Position numbers and translations under genes: made by a program
Notes under the pieces: generated by a model
Told to the model about the DNA's origin: nothing
Database searches by the model: none
What the model saw: only the letters and a program-made list of their open reading frames with translations
Shown: positions 24,744 through 36,376 of the stretch, piece after piece
Layout of the letters: every line of letters begins with the position of its first letter
Position numbering within the stretch: the stretch's first letter is position 1
NCBI GenBank assembly: GCA_035373625.1
Contig: DAOSNS010000008.1
Span: 1-64,000, forward strand
From: DSWT01 sp035373625
Lineage (GTDB): Bacteria; Chloroflexota; Anaerolineae; B4-G1; SLSP01
Length of the DNA: 64,000 nucleotides
Reading direction: 5' to 3'

Positions 24744-27700
24744 ATGGTGGTTTTTGCTTATTGTAGTGGGGGCAGTCTTGTTGATGCCCTTGTCTGCGGC
24801 AGCGAGCGGCCCGGATGACCCTCGCATCGTCCGTATCCCCTTTGCCTCGTCGGAAGAGCTGGCGGCGTTGGCCGCACTAGATATCTGGGAAGTGCACCGC
24901 GACGCACAGCATCCCGATTCTGGCTACGTGGTGGCCTATATCTCGGCGACGGATGCGGCGCACCTCACGGCCGCCGACATTCAATTCCAGACAGTATCCG
25001 ACCTGTATCCGCACCCCCAAACGATCCCCGGCTTTCCGTGCTATCGCACCGTCGAGGAAATCTACGCCCAACTTGATCAATGGGCGGCCGATTACCCTGC
25101 CTTTACCCAATTGCTCACCATTGGGCAAAGTTATGAGAATCGCCCCTTGCGGGTGATGCGCGTGACCAACGAAGCGACCGGGACCAGCCTCAAGCCGATT
25201 TTCTTCTTGATGGCGAACATCCACGGCCGCGAGCTGATCACACCGGAGACGGCGCTGGCCTTTATGCAATACCTGCTGGAAAACTACGGCGTGGACCCCG
25301 ATGTGACGTGGCTGCTGGATGAGCACATGATCTACATCCTCACCAGCGCCAATCCCGATGGCCATGTGAAAAACGAGCCGGGCCAACCCTGGGCTTACTG
25401 GCGCAAAAACACCCATCCTTACGGATCGTGCAGTCCCACGGACTATGGCGTAGACCTTAACCGCAACTCCAGCTTCCACTGGGGCGGCCCCGGCGCCAGT
25501 ACCAATCCCTGTGATGAGACGTATCGCGGGCCGTCGGCGGCCTCCGAGAACGAGACGATGCGCATCCAAAACTTTGTCGCCACACTGTTCCCCGATCAAC
25601 GCGGCCCTGCCGATACTGATCCCGCGCCGGATGACGCAACCGGAGTGTTCATTACCCTCCACAGCTACAGCAACCTTGTGCTCTGGCCCTGGGGAGACAC
25701 TTCTACCCCCGCGCCCAATGCCGCGCAATTGCAGATGCTTGGGCGGCGGATGGCATCCTTCAACGGCTACACCCCTCAGCAATCCAGCGCGTTGTATCCC
25801 ACCAGCGGCGCGACCGACGATTGGGCCTACGGGGACCTGGGCATCGCCGCCTATACGTTCGAGATCGGCTCGGACGGCGACGGCTTTTACCCCGCCTGTT
25901 CAAACTATGACGCGCTGATCCGACCAAACCTGAATGCTTTGCTCTATGCCGCCAAAGTCGCGCGGACGCCCTATATCACCGCATTTGGCCCCCACGTCTA
26001 TAACGTCACGGTAACGCCGGATACGCTGTTGATCGGGCAGCCCATCACCGTACAGGCAACGCTCGATGACGCCGACAGCAAGAACACCGGCCAGAAGATC
26101 GTCGCCGCAGAAGCCTACCTGGGGACGCCGCCCTGGGATGGCGGAACGCCCGTCCCCTTAACGGCGGTAGATGGAGCCTTTGATGAAACCGCAGAGGCGG
26201 TGCAGGGTCAAGTGGATACGACCGGCATGACGCGCGGGCGATACCTCGTTTACGTGCGCGGGCGGGATGCGAACGGCGCCTGGGGACCGATCTCCGCGGC
26301 CTTCGTCTACCTGGGCGATGCCAGCACCCTGACCGGCACAGTCGTTGCGGCGGAAACGGCAATGCCCCTGTCCGGCGTACAGATTGTGGCGGATGACGGC
26401 GTAGCGCGTTTTACGACTCAAACCGATGTCGCCGGACAGTATACCCTCATCTTGCCGGCCGGAACCTATACCGTGACGGCTTCGCTGCTGGGATATGCGA
26501 ACAGCACGGCAAGTGTCTCGACGACCATCGGGCAGACCGTGGCGCAGAATTTCACGCTGACACGGCTGCCGTGGGGTACGCTTTCGATACGGGTGGCCGA
26601 AGTGGGGTCCGCACAGCCGTTGACGGCAACCCTCACCCTGGAAAAGTTCGGGCTGACCTGGACGGCGGCGCCGACATTGACATTGGAATTGCCGGTTGAC
26701 GTCTACACATTTACGGCGGTGGCAGAGGGCCATTGGCCGCGTGCTTACCCGGTCACCATCACCGCGGGGACGTGGGTGACGCACACCTTCCGCCTCTCCC
26801 CGAAACCCGCGCTCCTGGTGGTAGATGACGACGCCGGGGCCGCCTACGAAACCTACTTCCTGACCGCGTTGGATCATTTGGGAATTCCATACTCAAAGTG
26901 GACGGTGGCGACACAAAGCTCACCCACGGCCCAAACCCTGGCGCCTTACCGCGCCGCGCTCTGGTTTACCGGCGATGATGCGATCAACAGCCTGACCCGC
27001 GCCGAACAGATAACCCTGTTGTCTTACCTCAACGGCGGCGGACGGCTTTTTGTGACCGGGCAAAACATCGGCGTAGACATCAAGAACGACAACGGCACAT
27101 TCTTCCGCGATGTTTTACACGCCTCGTTCATCCAGGACAACGCCGGGGTGACCGAAACCGTAGGGTTGTCCTTCTACACCGGCATCACGGCGACCCTGTC
27201 CGGCGGAAGCGGGGCGAACAATCAGACCCGCCCGGACGTGATCGCCCCTTACGACGCGGCGGCGACACCGGTTTTCACCTACACCAACGGCGCGGCAGGA
27301 CTGGCCGTTGACGACGGCGCGCGCCGTCTCATCTACCTTGCATTTGGGGTGGAGGGCGTCGCCGATGGCGCGCACCGCGAGGCCATTCTACAGAAGGGTC
27401 TGGCCTGGCTGGGGGTATCGCAACCGCCGGCGCGCCTGGAACTCGCGCTGACGCCTCAACCGGCGCGCGTGTTTCCTGGGGTTCCCGTCACCTACACGCT
27501 GACCCTCCTCAACGATAGCCTGCTGCCGATGAGCGACGGCGTTTTGACGCTGACGTTGCCCATATCCGCCACCGTACTCGATCCCACGCCGGCTGCGACA
27601 TCCATCGCACCGGGGCAGGTGATCTGGCGTAACCTGGCACTGGCTTCGGAGGCCGCGCAGACTTTGGCCTGGACGGTTGTGATCCCCGAAGATGCCGCGT

Positions 27701-28161
27701 TGGACGCCTTCACCTGCCATGTGGAGGCTTCACGGCCGGGGCTGACGACGCCGGCGGAACTCACGTTGACGGCGGAGGTAGCCACGTCCTTCTATGCCCT
27801 GGCCCTCTCGCCGGCCGTGTCGGTGCAGACCGGGCAACCCGGAACGACGGTCGTGCATCACCTGACCGTGACGAATACCGGCACATTGCCGGCAACGGTG
27901 GCTCTGGCGACATCGTCGAGCGTCTGGCCGGTGCAGATTGACCCCCCACAACTGACCTTATCGGTTGGGGAATCGGCTCCGGTGACGGTGGCCGTGACGA
28001 TTCCGGTATCCGGCACGGCCCTGCTGGCGGCTCCGCTCACATTGACCGTGACCGCTACCGTCTCTGAATCGCCCACCGTGCAGGCGCAAGCCATTCTGAC
28101 GACGGAACTTGAACAGCCCATCACCCACGTCTACCTGCCGCTGGTCTTGCGCAGTCAATAA
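24736..28161 (+). CDS. Secreted M14 zinc carboxypeptidase
   Basis: 1141 residues with signal peptide (WWFLLIVVGAVLLMPLSAAA). The peptidase domain spans about 105-425: zinc ligands H163 and E166 (NIHGRE), H309 (FITLHSYS), catalytic E376 (YTFEIGSD), plus DYGVDLNRN for substrate binding. A CarboxypepD regulatory-like domain (about 540-610), further beta domains and an end VYLPLVLRSQ follow. It removes C-terminal residues from peptides outside the cell. The ATG (24736) is preceded by GGAGG lying within the last codons of the intI remnant; the open frame that begins at 24394 is an accident of the overlap. A subtilase gene follows after 19 bp, so both probably share a transcript. Confidence 0.9.
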   Translation: MHKWWFLLIVVGAVLLMPLSAAASGPDDPRIVRIPFASSEELAALAALDIWEVHRDAQHPDSGYVVAYISATDAAHLTAADIQFQTVSDLYPHPQTIPGFPCYRTVEEIYAQLDQWAADYPAFTQLLTIGQSYENRPLRVMRVTNEATGTSLKPIFFLMANIHGRELITPETALAFMQYLLENYGVDPDVTWLLDEHMIYILTSANPDGHVKNEPGQPWAYWRKNTHPYGSCSPTDYGVDLNRNSSFHWGGPGASTNPCDETYRGPSAASENETMRIQNFVATLFPDQRGPADTDPAPDDATGVFITLHSYSNLVLWPWGDTSTPAPNAAQLQMLGRRMASFNGYTPQQSSALYPTSGATDDWAYGDLGIAAYTFEIGSDGDGFYPACSNYDALIRPNLNALLYAAKVARTPYITAFGPHVYNVTVTPDTLLIGQPITVQATLDDADSKNTGQKIVAAEAYLGTPPWDGGTPVPLTAVDGAFDETAEAVQGQVDTTGMTRGRYLVYVRGRDANGAWGPISAAFVYLGDASTLTGTVVAAETAMPLSGVQIVADDGVARFTTQTDVAGQYTLILPAGTYTVTASLLGYANSTASVSTTIGQTVAQNFTLTRLPWGTLSIRVAEVGSAQPLTATLTLEKFGLTWTAAPTLTLELPVDVYTFTAVAEGHWPRAYPVTITAGTWVTHTFRLSPKPALLVVDDDAGAAYETYFLTALDHLGIPYSKWTVATQSSPTAQTLAPYRAALWFTGDDAINSLTRAEQITLLSYLNGGGRLFVTGQNIGVDIKNDNGTFFRDVLHASFIQDNAGVTETVGLSFYTGITATLSGGSGANNQTRPDVIAPYDAAATPVFTYTNGAAGLAVDDGARRLIYLAFGVEGVADGAHREAILQKGLAWLGVSQPPARLELALTPQPARVFPGVPVTYTLTLLNDSLLPMSDGVLTLTLPISATVLDPTPAATSIAPGQVIWRNLALASEAAQTLAWTVVIPEDAALDAFTCHVEASRPGLTTPAELTLTAEVATSFYALALSPAVSVQTGQPGTTVVHHLTVTNTGTLPATVALATSSSVWPVQIDPPQLTLSVGESAPVTVAVTIPVSGTALLAAPLTLTVTATVSESPTVQAQAILTTELEQPITHVYLPLVLRSQ

Positions 28162-28180
28162 GAATTCAGTAGAGCATCGT

Positions 28181-30913
28181 ATGAACAAATTCTACCGCGT
28201 CGTTTGGCTTGCTGTGCTGGCGCTTGGCCTATCCGGCGCGCCGCTCGCCACATTGCGCGCCGCGTCCGACAAAATCGCGCCGTGGGTGCTCGCGCACACC
28301 GCCGATGGCGCGGAAGCCGAATTCCTCGTCGTGCTGAAATCACAGGCCGACCTCGGCGGCGCGGCGCGCTTGCAGACGAAGGCGGAAAAAGGCCGCTATG
28401 TCTACGAGACCCTGTGGCGCACGGCGCAAACCTCGCAGGCGCCGTTGCTGGCATGGCTCGAAGCGCGCGGCGTTCCCCATCGCGCCTACTACATCGTCAA
28501 CCTGATCTGGGTGAAAGGCGACGCCAATCTGGTGCGCGCGTTGGCGGCGCGTCCCGACGTGGCGCGCATCGAAGGCAACCCGCATATCCAGAACGCGCTG
28601 CCGCACCCTGAGCATCTTTTCGGAAGAGACACAGAGGCGATCCTGGCCATCGAGCCGAACATCAGCTACGTGCGCGCGCCGGAAGTCTGGGCGATGGGGT
28701 TCACCGGGCAGGGCATCGTCGTCGGCGGACAGGATACCGGCTACGAGTGGACCCATCCCGCGCTCAAACCTCACTATCGCGGCTGGAATGGGACGACGGC
28801 GAACCACAACTACAACTGGCACGACGCCATCCACAGCGGCGGCGGAACATGCGGCGCCGACTCTCCTGTCCCGTGCGACGATTACGGCCACGGCACGCAC
28901 ACCATGGGGATAGCCATCGGCAGTGACGGTGGAACAAACCAGATCGGCATGGCGCCCGGCGCACAGTGGATCGGCTGTCGCAATATGAACCAGGGCAACG
29001 GCACGCCGGCGACGTACCTGGAGTGCTTCGAGTTTTTCCTCGCGCCCTATCCTGTGGGGGGAACACCGGCGCAGGGCGATCCGGGCAAAGCGCCCGACGT
29101 GACGAACAACTCGTGGACCTGCCCGCCGTCCGAAGGCTGTGCATGGGGAGTGTTGCAGGCCGCCGTGGAGGCGCAACGCGCGGCGGGCATCATGACGGTT
29201 GTCTCCGCCGGCAACGCCGGCTCGGCTTGTTCGACCGTGAGCGAGCCGCCGGCGATCTACGCGGCGGCGTACACCGTGGGCGCCCTGCAAACGGGGACGG
29301 ATGCCATCGTCAGCTTTAGCAGCCGTGGCCCGGTGACGGTGGACGGCAGCAACCGTCGCAAACCCGACCTCGCCGCGCCGGGGACGGACATCCGCTCCAG
29401 TGTGCGTTGGGGGACTTACGGTACGATGAGTGGCACCTCGATGGCCGCGCCGCATGTCGCCGGTGCGGTGGCCTTGCTATGGTCGGCGGCCCCCTGGTTG
29501 AAAAATCAGGTCGCGGAGACGGAACAACTGCTGAACGACAATGCCTTCCATATCGCCTCTACGCAATGCAGCAGCAGCGGCTGGCCGAACAACGTCTATG
29601 GTTACGGGCGGCTGGATATCAAAGCGGCAGTGGATGCAGCACTGCCGCGCTACGCCGTCGCCCTTGTGCCGCCGCTGATCGAGCAGCATGGCTTGCCGGG
29701 GCAAACGCTGAGCGCGACATTTTCCATCACCAACACCGGAACGGCAACGGATCGTTTCACCGTCACATTGACCGGCGCGCACTGGCTGACGACCGCGCCG
29801 GAAAGCGTGGGGCCGTTGCCCGCCGGAATGTCGGCCACCCTGCCTGTGACGGTGACGATCCCTGCGGCGGCGCTGTGTGATGCCTCGGACACAGTCACGC
29901 TGACGGCAACCTCGGCCGGCGACCCCACACGCAGCGCACAGGCCGTGCTACTCACGACCGCAGAGCCGCTGTACGGCGTGACGGCGTATGTGACCGCGAA
30001 TCATCTGCTTGCCGTACCGGGAGCCTCGGCGGGGACGACCTTGTGGGTGACGAACGCCGGTAACTGCGCCGACCGCTTCACGGTTCAGGGAGAATCGGCA
30101 TGGCCGGCGAGCGTGCCGGACACTACCGGTGATCTGGCGGCCGGCGCAAGGGCACCCCTGCCGGTGACGGTGACGGTGCCATCCGACGCGCCGGCCGGTG
30201 CGTCGGCCACGACGACGCTGACGATAACATCTCAAACGGACGACGCCATCTCCACAACAGTGCGGCTCACCACAACGGCGCAAGCCCTGTATGGCGTGCA
30301 GCTCTGGCCACCGCGGGCGCAGGCGAACGGCGAGACCGGCCAAACGGTCGTCTACACGCTTGCCCTCACCAACACCGGCGCCCTCGCGGATACGTATAGC
30401 CTGACCGTCTCCGGCGCGACGTGGCCGACGACATTGACACCCGGACAGGCAACCCTGGCGCCGCAAACCGCCATCCCGCTGACCGTCAGGGTGACGGTTC
30501 CCCTGGACACATTCACGGGCATGACCGATACGGCGCGGGTGACCGTTGGGGGAACCGGCGTATCGGCTTGCAGCGATCTGACAACCGCGGCCATTGCGTC
30601 GGACTGCATCCCGGTTACCGACGCGCACTTCGACTATACGCCCGCGGCGCCCGGTGTGGGGGCGATGGTCACATTCACGGGGACGGCGGCCTCGGGCACA
30701 CCGCCGCTCTACTACACGTGGAATTTTGGGGATGGGAGCGCCGTGGGGACGGGAGAAGTCGTCACCCACACCTTTCCGGTGGCGACGATCGCCTTGCCGT
30801 ATACCGTCATCATGACGGTGGAAAATGCCTGTAGCTACACGGTGATGCAGCAAACCCTCACCGTGAGGGGGTACACAATTTTGTATCTGCCGCTCGTGCT
30901 TGTTGAGGGGTAA
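28181..30913 (+). CDS. Secreted S8 family subtilisin-like serine protease
   Basis: 910 residues: signal peptide (VVWLAVLALGLSGAPLA), an I9-type propeptide-like stretch (about 45-140), and the catalytic domain with D185 (GGQDTGY), H237 (HGTHTMG), N310 (TNNSW) and S420 (SGTSMAAPHVAG). Four beta domains rich in Thr follow (about 510-830), then a PKD domain (YYTWNFGDGS) and the end ILYLPLVLVEG. It degrades proteins outside the cell. It lies 19 bp after the M14 gene, giving an endo- plus exopeptidase pair, and shares that gene's C-terminal motif. It converges on the small gene at 30917. Confidence 0.92.
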   Translation: MNKFYRVVWLAVLALGLSGAPLATLRAASDKIAPWVLAHTADGAEAEFLVVLKSQADLGGAARLQTKAEKGRYVYETLWRTAQTSQAPLLAWLEARGVPHRAYYIVNLIWVKGDANLVRALAARPDVARIEGNPHIQNALPHPEHLFGRDTEAILAIEPNISYVRAPEVWAMGFTGQGIVVGGQDTGYEWTHPALKPHYRGWNGTTANHNYNWHDAIHSGGGTCGADSPVPCDDYGHGTHTMGIAIGSDGGTNQIGMAPGAQWIGCRNMNQGNGTPATYLECFEFFLAPYPVGGTPAQGDPGKAPDVTNNSWTCPPSEGCAWGVLQAAVEAQRAAGIMTVVSAGNAGSACSTVSEPPAIYAAAYTVGALQTGTDAIVSFSSRGPVTVDGSNRRKPDLAAPGTDIRSSVRWGTYGTMSGTSMAAPHVAGAVALLWSAAPWLKNQVAETEQLLNDNAFHIASTQCSSSGWPNNVYGYGRLDIKAAVDAALPRYAVALVPPLIEQHGLPGQTLSATFSITNTGTATDRFTVTLTGAHWLTTAPESVGPLPAGMSATLPVTVTIPAAALCDASDTVTLTATSAGDPTRSAQAVLLTTAEPLYGVTAYVTANHLLAVPGASAGTTLWVTNAGNCADRFTVQGESAWPASVPDTTGDLAAGARAPLPVTVTVPSDAPAGASATTTLTITSQTDDAISTTVRLTTTAQALYGVQLWPPRAQANGETGQTVVYTLALTNTGALADTYSLTVSGATWPTTLTPGQATLAPQTAIPLTVRVTVPLDTFTGMTDTARVTVGGTGVSACSDLTTAAIASDCIPVTDAHFDYTPAAPGVGAMVTFTGTAASGTPPLYYTWNFGDGSAVGTGEVVTHTFPVATIALPYTVIMTVENACSYTVMQQTLTVRGYTILYLPLVLVEG

Positions 30914-30916
30914 ACT

Positions 30917-31282
30917 TTACACCGTCGTACAATCGTTATCCTTTTTAGGGCGGATTTCGAGCACTTCTTCGACATAGAGCACCCGCTGATATGAGCCGAG
31001 CCGTCCATATTGCCCTTTGCGGCTGACTTCGCCGCGCAGGCGCGCGTAGACTTGCTCATAAGGTTTCTGGGCGATACGCTCGTAGTCTGCCTGAAGCTTC
31101 TCGGCGACTTTGCTGAAACCCTTGCTTTTCACCCACCAGGTTTCCCGCGAACCGCAAGGATTGAAACTGCTGCTGCCCCGTCCGAAGATCACATAACCTT
31201 CCCATGTGCCGCTTTCCAGAGAGCGACCTACTGCCATCCACAGACACGCGCCAAGACAAGCCAATGAGGTGATCCAGTGCAT
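30917..31282 (-). CDS. Small secreted or membrane-anchored hypothetical protein
   Basis: 121 residues. A hydrophobic N-terminus (WITSLACLGACLWMAVG) suggests a signal peptide or anchor. The mature part has WEGYVIFGRGSSSFNPCG, a basic helix (KVAEKLQADYERIAQ), YARLRGEVSRKGQYG and ends in VLEIRPKK. I do not recognise it. An AAGGAG lies 11 bases before the ATG. It converges with the subtilase (3 bp between stops) and diverges from uvrA. Confidence 0.6.
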   Translation of the reverse strand: MHWITSLACLGACLWMAVGRSLESGTWEGYVIFGRGSSSFNPCGSRETWWVKSKGFSKVAEKLQADYERIAQKPYEQVYARLRGEVSRKGQYGRLGSYQRVLYVEEVLEIRPKKDNDCTTV

Positions 31283-31375
31283 CGTTACGCCGCTCCTTCC
31301 ATCAGGTGATCTGCCAATGTCTTTCTTAGGTTACCACCGCTTGCAGGGATTGTCAATGATGGACCGTAGGAACTG

Positions 31376-31384
31376 TGTTATAAT
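31376..31384 (+). promoter_or_regulatory. Extended -10 promoter of uvrA
   Basis: TGTTATAAT is a perfect extended -10 element (TGN plus TATAAT) 37 bp before the uvrA start codon. No good -35 lies at 16-18 bp; TTGTCA at 31350-31355 is 23 bp away. Transcription would start near 31391. No LexA-type operator was recognised. Confidence 0.65.
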
Positions 31385-31420
31385 AGCCTTTTGCAGTATT
31401 GTGTGGCTACAGGGGCAGGT

Positions 31421-34332
31421 ATGGCGGATGATAAACTGATCGTGCGTGGCGCACGCGAACACAATCTCAAAAATATCACGGTTGAGATTCCCAAGAATAA
31501 GCTGGTGGTGATTACCGGCCTGTCGGGGTCGGGGAAGTCATCGTTGGCCTTCGACACAATCTTCGCCGAAGGTCAGCGGCGCTACATCGAATCGCTGAGC
31601 GCCTACGCGCGCCAATTTCTGGGGCAGATGAGCAAGCCCGACGTGGACTCGATCGAGGGCCTCAGTCCGGCGATTGCCATTGACCAAAAGGGCGTCTCCC
31701 ACAACCCGCGTTCTACCGTGGGGACGGTCACGGAGATTTATGACTATTTGCGTCTGCTCTACGCCCGCATCGGCATCCCCCACTGCCCGGATTGTGGACG
31801 TCCGGTGACCCGCCAGAGTGCCCAGGAAATTGTGGATGCGATCCTCGCCATGCCCCCCCAGACGCGCTTGCAGGTGCTTGCGCCGCTCGTGCGGGGACGC
31901 AAGGGCCACCATCGGCCTACATTCGATGAAGCGCGCAAGCTCGGATTTGTGCGCGTGCGCGTGGATGGGACGGTCTACGAGTTGGAAGACGTCCCCGAAC
32001 TGGACCGCTACAAGATTCACGACATCGAGGCGGTCGTGGATCGCCTGGTCGTGCCCGATACCGCCGAGAAAACCCAGCCGACTTACCGCGATTTCGTCAG
32101 CCGCGTGACCGACTCGGTCGAAACATCGCTGCGGCTTGGAGAAGGCGTGTTGATCGTGAACGTTGTCCGCGCCTCACAGCCCGAAGTGCAGCCGGAAGGG
32201 GATGTGCTCTTTTCGGAGCGGCTTGCGTGTCCGGTCTGTGGGCGGAGTTTGCCGGAGATCGAGCCGCGCACATTCTCGTTCAACAGCCCGCACGGCGCGT
32301 GCCCGACGTGCCAGGGATTGGGCTTCAAACTGGCGTTGGACCCCGATCTCATCGTGCCGAATCCGAATAAATCCATCGCCGAGGGCGCCATTGTCGTTGG
32401 CTTTGAAGGTAAGGATGGCCTCCACGCCAAAGTGTTTGAGGGCGTGATGCAGTACTACGGCATCTCACCGGATAAGCCCTGGTCGGCGCTGACCGAGGCG
32501 CAACGCCATATCTTGCTTTACGGGAGCGGACAGGAGACGATTCCCGTCTACCACGAAGGACCGAGCGGCGTCTGGGCCGGGGCGCGCAAGTACGAGGGGA
32601 TCATCCCCGCCTTGCAGCGCCGTTATGATGAATCCACCTCCGACTATGTCCGTGAAAGGATCGAGGAGGTGATGAGCCAGACGCCATGTGCGACCTGCGG
32701 GGGAACGCGCCTCAATGAGGTCGCGCGGGCGGTGACGGTGCTGGAGCAACCGATCCACGTGCTCACAAGCTGGCCCGTCCTCAAGTTGCAGGCATGGATC
32801 GAGCGTCTGCTTGGTGGCAACGTCCTCACGGCGAAGGAGTACGCCATCGCCGAACGCGCCCTGAAGGAGATTCACGACCGCATCGCTTTCCTGGTGAATG
32901 TGGGCCTGGACTATCTGAGCCTGGATCGGGCAGCGGCGACCCTTTCCGGTGGGGAGGCGCAGCGTATTCGCCTGGCGACGCAGGTGGGATCGCGGCTGAC
33001 CGGTGTGCTCTACGTGCTGGATGAGCCGAGTATCGGACTGCATCAACGCGACACGGCGCGCCTGATCCACACCCTCCAGGAGATGCGCGACCTGGGCAAC
33101 ACCGTGCTCGTTGTGGAACATGACGATGAGACCATCCGCGCCGCCGATTGGATCGTAGACCTGGGGCCGGGCGCGGGGGAACACGGCGGGGAAGTCGTGG
33201 CAGAAGGAACATTGGACGACATTCTCGCCCATCCGACATCGTACACAGGCGCGTATCTTTCGGGGCGCAAGTGTGTGCCGGTACCGCAGCAACGCCGGCA
33301 GGGCAATGGCAAGGCATTGTGGGTGCGTGGCGCGCGTCAGCACAACCTCAAGAATCTCGATGTGCGTTTCCCGCTGGGGTTGTTTATCTGCGTGACCGGC
33401 GTTTCGGGATCGGGCAAGAGTAGCCTGGTCGTGGAGACGCTCTACACCAACCTGCTGCAACGCCTCAACGGCTCCCGCAACCCGGCCGGCGACTGTGATG
33501 GGTTGGAAGGCGTGGAGCACATTGACAAGGTCATCAACATTGACCAGTCGCCGATCGGGCGGACACCGCGTTCCAACCCGGCGACGTACACCGGGGTCTT
33601 CGATCCCATCCGCACACTGTTTGCGGAACTGCCGGAATCCAAAATTCGCGGCTACAATGCGGGACGGTTCTCGTTCAATGTCAAGGGCGGACGTTGTGAG
33701 GCGTGCCAGGGGCAGGGGACGCTGCGCATCGAGATGCAGTTCCTGCCGGAGGTGTACGTGCCGTGCGATGTGTGTCACGGGACGCGCTACAACCGTGAGA
33801 CACTGCAGGTGCGCTATAAAGACAAAAACATCGCCGAGGTGTTGGATATGACGGTGACAGAAGCTGTGGAGTTCTTCGCCGCCATCCCCGCCCTGCTGCA
33901 CAAGCTGGAGACTTTATGCGATGTGGGATTGGGCTACATTCGCCTCGGTCAGCCGGCGACGACCCTCTCCGGCGGTGAAGCGCAGCGCATCAAGTTGGCG
34001 AAGGAACTCTCACGTCGGGCGACAGGGCGCACGTTGTATATCCTCGACGAGCCGACCGTGGGGTTGCATGCCGCCGATGTAGACAAGCTGATCACGGTTT
34101 TGCAGCGGCTTGCGGACGCGGGCAACACCATCCTCGTCATCGAACACAACCCGGACGTGATCAAAGTGGCGGATTGGATCATTGACATGGGGCCGGAGGG
34201 TGGCGATGCCGGTGGCGAAATCATCGTCGAGGGCACGCCGGAAACAGTCGCCCAGTCGTCGCTATCGTACACAGGGCAGTATCTCAAGCGTTGGTTGAAA
34301 GGCAGTTTTGATCACTTCTCGGGAGGCCAATG

Positions 34333-34333
<1 letters not shown>
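31421..34333 (+). CDS. uvrA: Excinuclease ABC subunit A
   Basis: 970 residues, normal family length. The two ABC modules show Walker A motifs GLSGSGKSSL (about 33-42) and GVSGSGKSSL (second half), ABC signatures LSGGEAQRIRLA and LSGGEAQRIKLA, and Walker B YVLDEPSIGL and YILDEPTVGL. Zinc-binding cysteines are seen in CPDCGRP, CPVCGRS/CPTCQG, CATCGG and CEACQG/CDVCHG. UvrA dimers find bulky DNA damage and load UvrB. I chose the ATG at 31421 (MADDKLIVRG); the open frame ten codons longer lacks a better start. The stop TGA overlaps the start of the GH4 gene by one base. Confidence 0.97.
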
Positions 34334-35658
<1,325 letters not shown>

Positions 35659-35680
35659 ATCATCAGTGTTTCATCAGCAG

Positions 35681-35743
35681 ATTGAGCAGATTAAGCAGAT
35701 TTACGCACACTTAATCTGCTCAATCTGCTTAATCTGCTGACTA
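35681..35743. repeat. Inverted repeat of GCAGATTRA units
   Basis: The left arm (about 35675-35702) is built of three GCAGATT-type units and the right arm (about 35713-35741) of their complements AATCTGC; only two bases differ between the arms. It could fold into a stem of about 27 bp. It lies between the GH4 and flavodoxin genes and may act as terminator or be a mobile intergenic repeat. Confidence 0.8.
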
Positions 35744-35754
35744 AAGGAAGACCT

Positions 35755-36300
35755 ATGGGGAAAATTCTCGTGCTCTACGACAGTACGACCGGCAACACCG
35801 CGCAAATGGCCGAATACGTGGCCGAGGGCGCGCGGGAGATCAACGGCATGGAAGTGCGCCTGCGCTCCGTGGATGAGGCAAGTATGGACGACATCCTCTG
35901 GGCCGACGGCATCGCCTGTGGGACGCCGACCTACGTGGGCGTGGTCTCGTGGAAAATGAAGAAATTCTGGGACGACATCGCGCATCACGTCTGGGGACAA
36001 ATGGACGGCAAAATCGGCTGCGCCTTCTCCACCTCCGGCGGCTGGGGCGGCGGCGCGGAACTGACGTGCATGTCCATGCTCGTTATGATGATGAACGTGG
36101 GCATGCTCACCTTCGGCGTGCCGGACTACACCGGCCCACAGTTCACCCTCCACTACGGCGCAGTGACGGCGGGCAAACCCCGCGAGGAAAAGGAAATCGC
36201 CGCCGCGCGCCGGCTCGGTAAGCGCCTGGCGCAGTGGGTGGCGGTGTATTTCGATGGACGGGAGGCGCTGCGGCCCGGGCCGATGAAGACGCGGGCGTGA
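35755..36300 (+). CDS. Flavodoxin / WrbA-like flavoprotein
   Basis: 181 residues. The FMN phosphate loop is at the N-terminus (LYDSTTGNTAQMAEY), the second flavin segment is GTPTYVGVVSWKMKKFWDD, and the third is AFSTSGGWGGGAELT, the pattern of flavodoxin and NAD(P)H:quinone oxidoreductase families. It would carry electrons or reduce quinones in the cytoplasm. Preceded by AAAGGAAG. It could be an electron donor for the radical enzymes nearby, such as the activating enzyme for the glycyl radical protein encoded next, but that is inference. Confidence 0.82.
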   Translation: MGKILVLYDSTTGNTAQMAEYVAEGAREINGMEVRLRSVDEASMDDILWADGIACGTPTYVGVVSWKMKKFWDDIAHHVWGQMDGKIGCAFSTSGGWGGGAELTCMSMLVMMMNVGMLTFGVPDYTGPQFTLHYGAVTAGKPREEKEIAAARRLGKRLAQWVAVYFDGREALRPGPMKTRA

Positions 36301-36376
36301 TTACAACAGGACAAACAGCGTGCCGCATTACATGTGGACGCCGAACAGTTCAACTGACTTTATTTGACTTGTCTGG

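Noticed and set aside
32465..33901. Long antisense ORF within uvrA, and similar long antisense frames in the M14, S8, GRE and GH38 genes
   Set aside because: High-GC coding sequence commonly gives open antisense frames. No domain is recognisable, and the sense genes are unequivocal.
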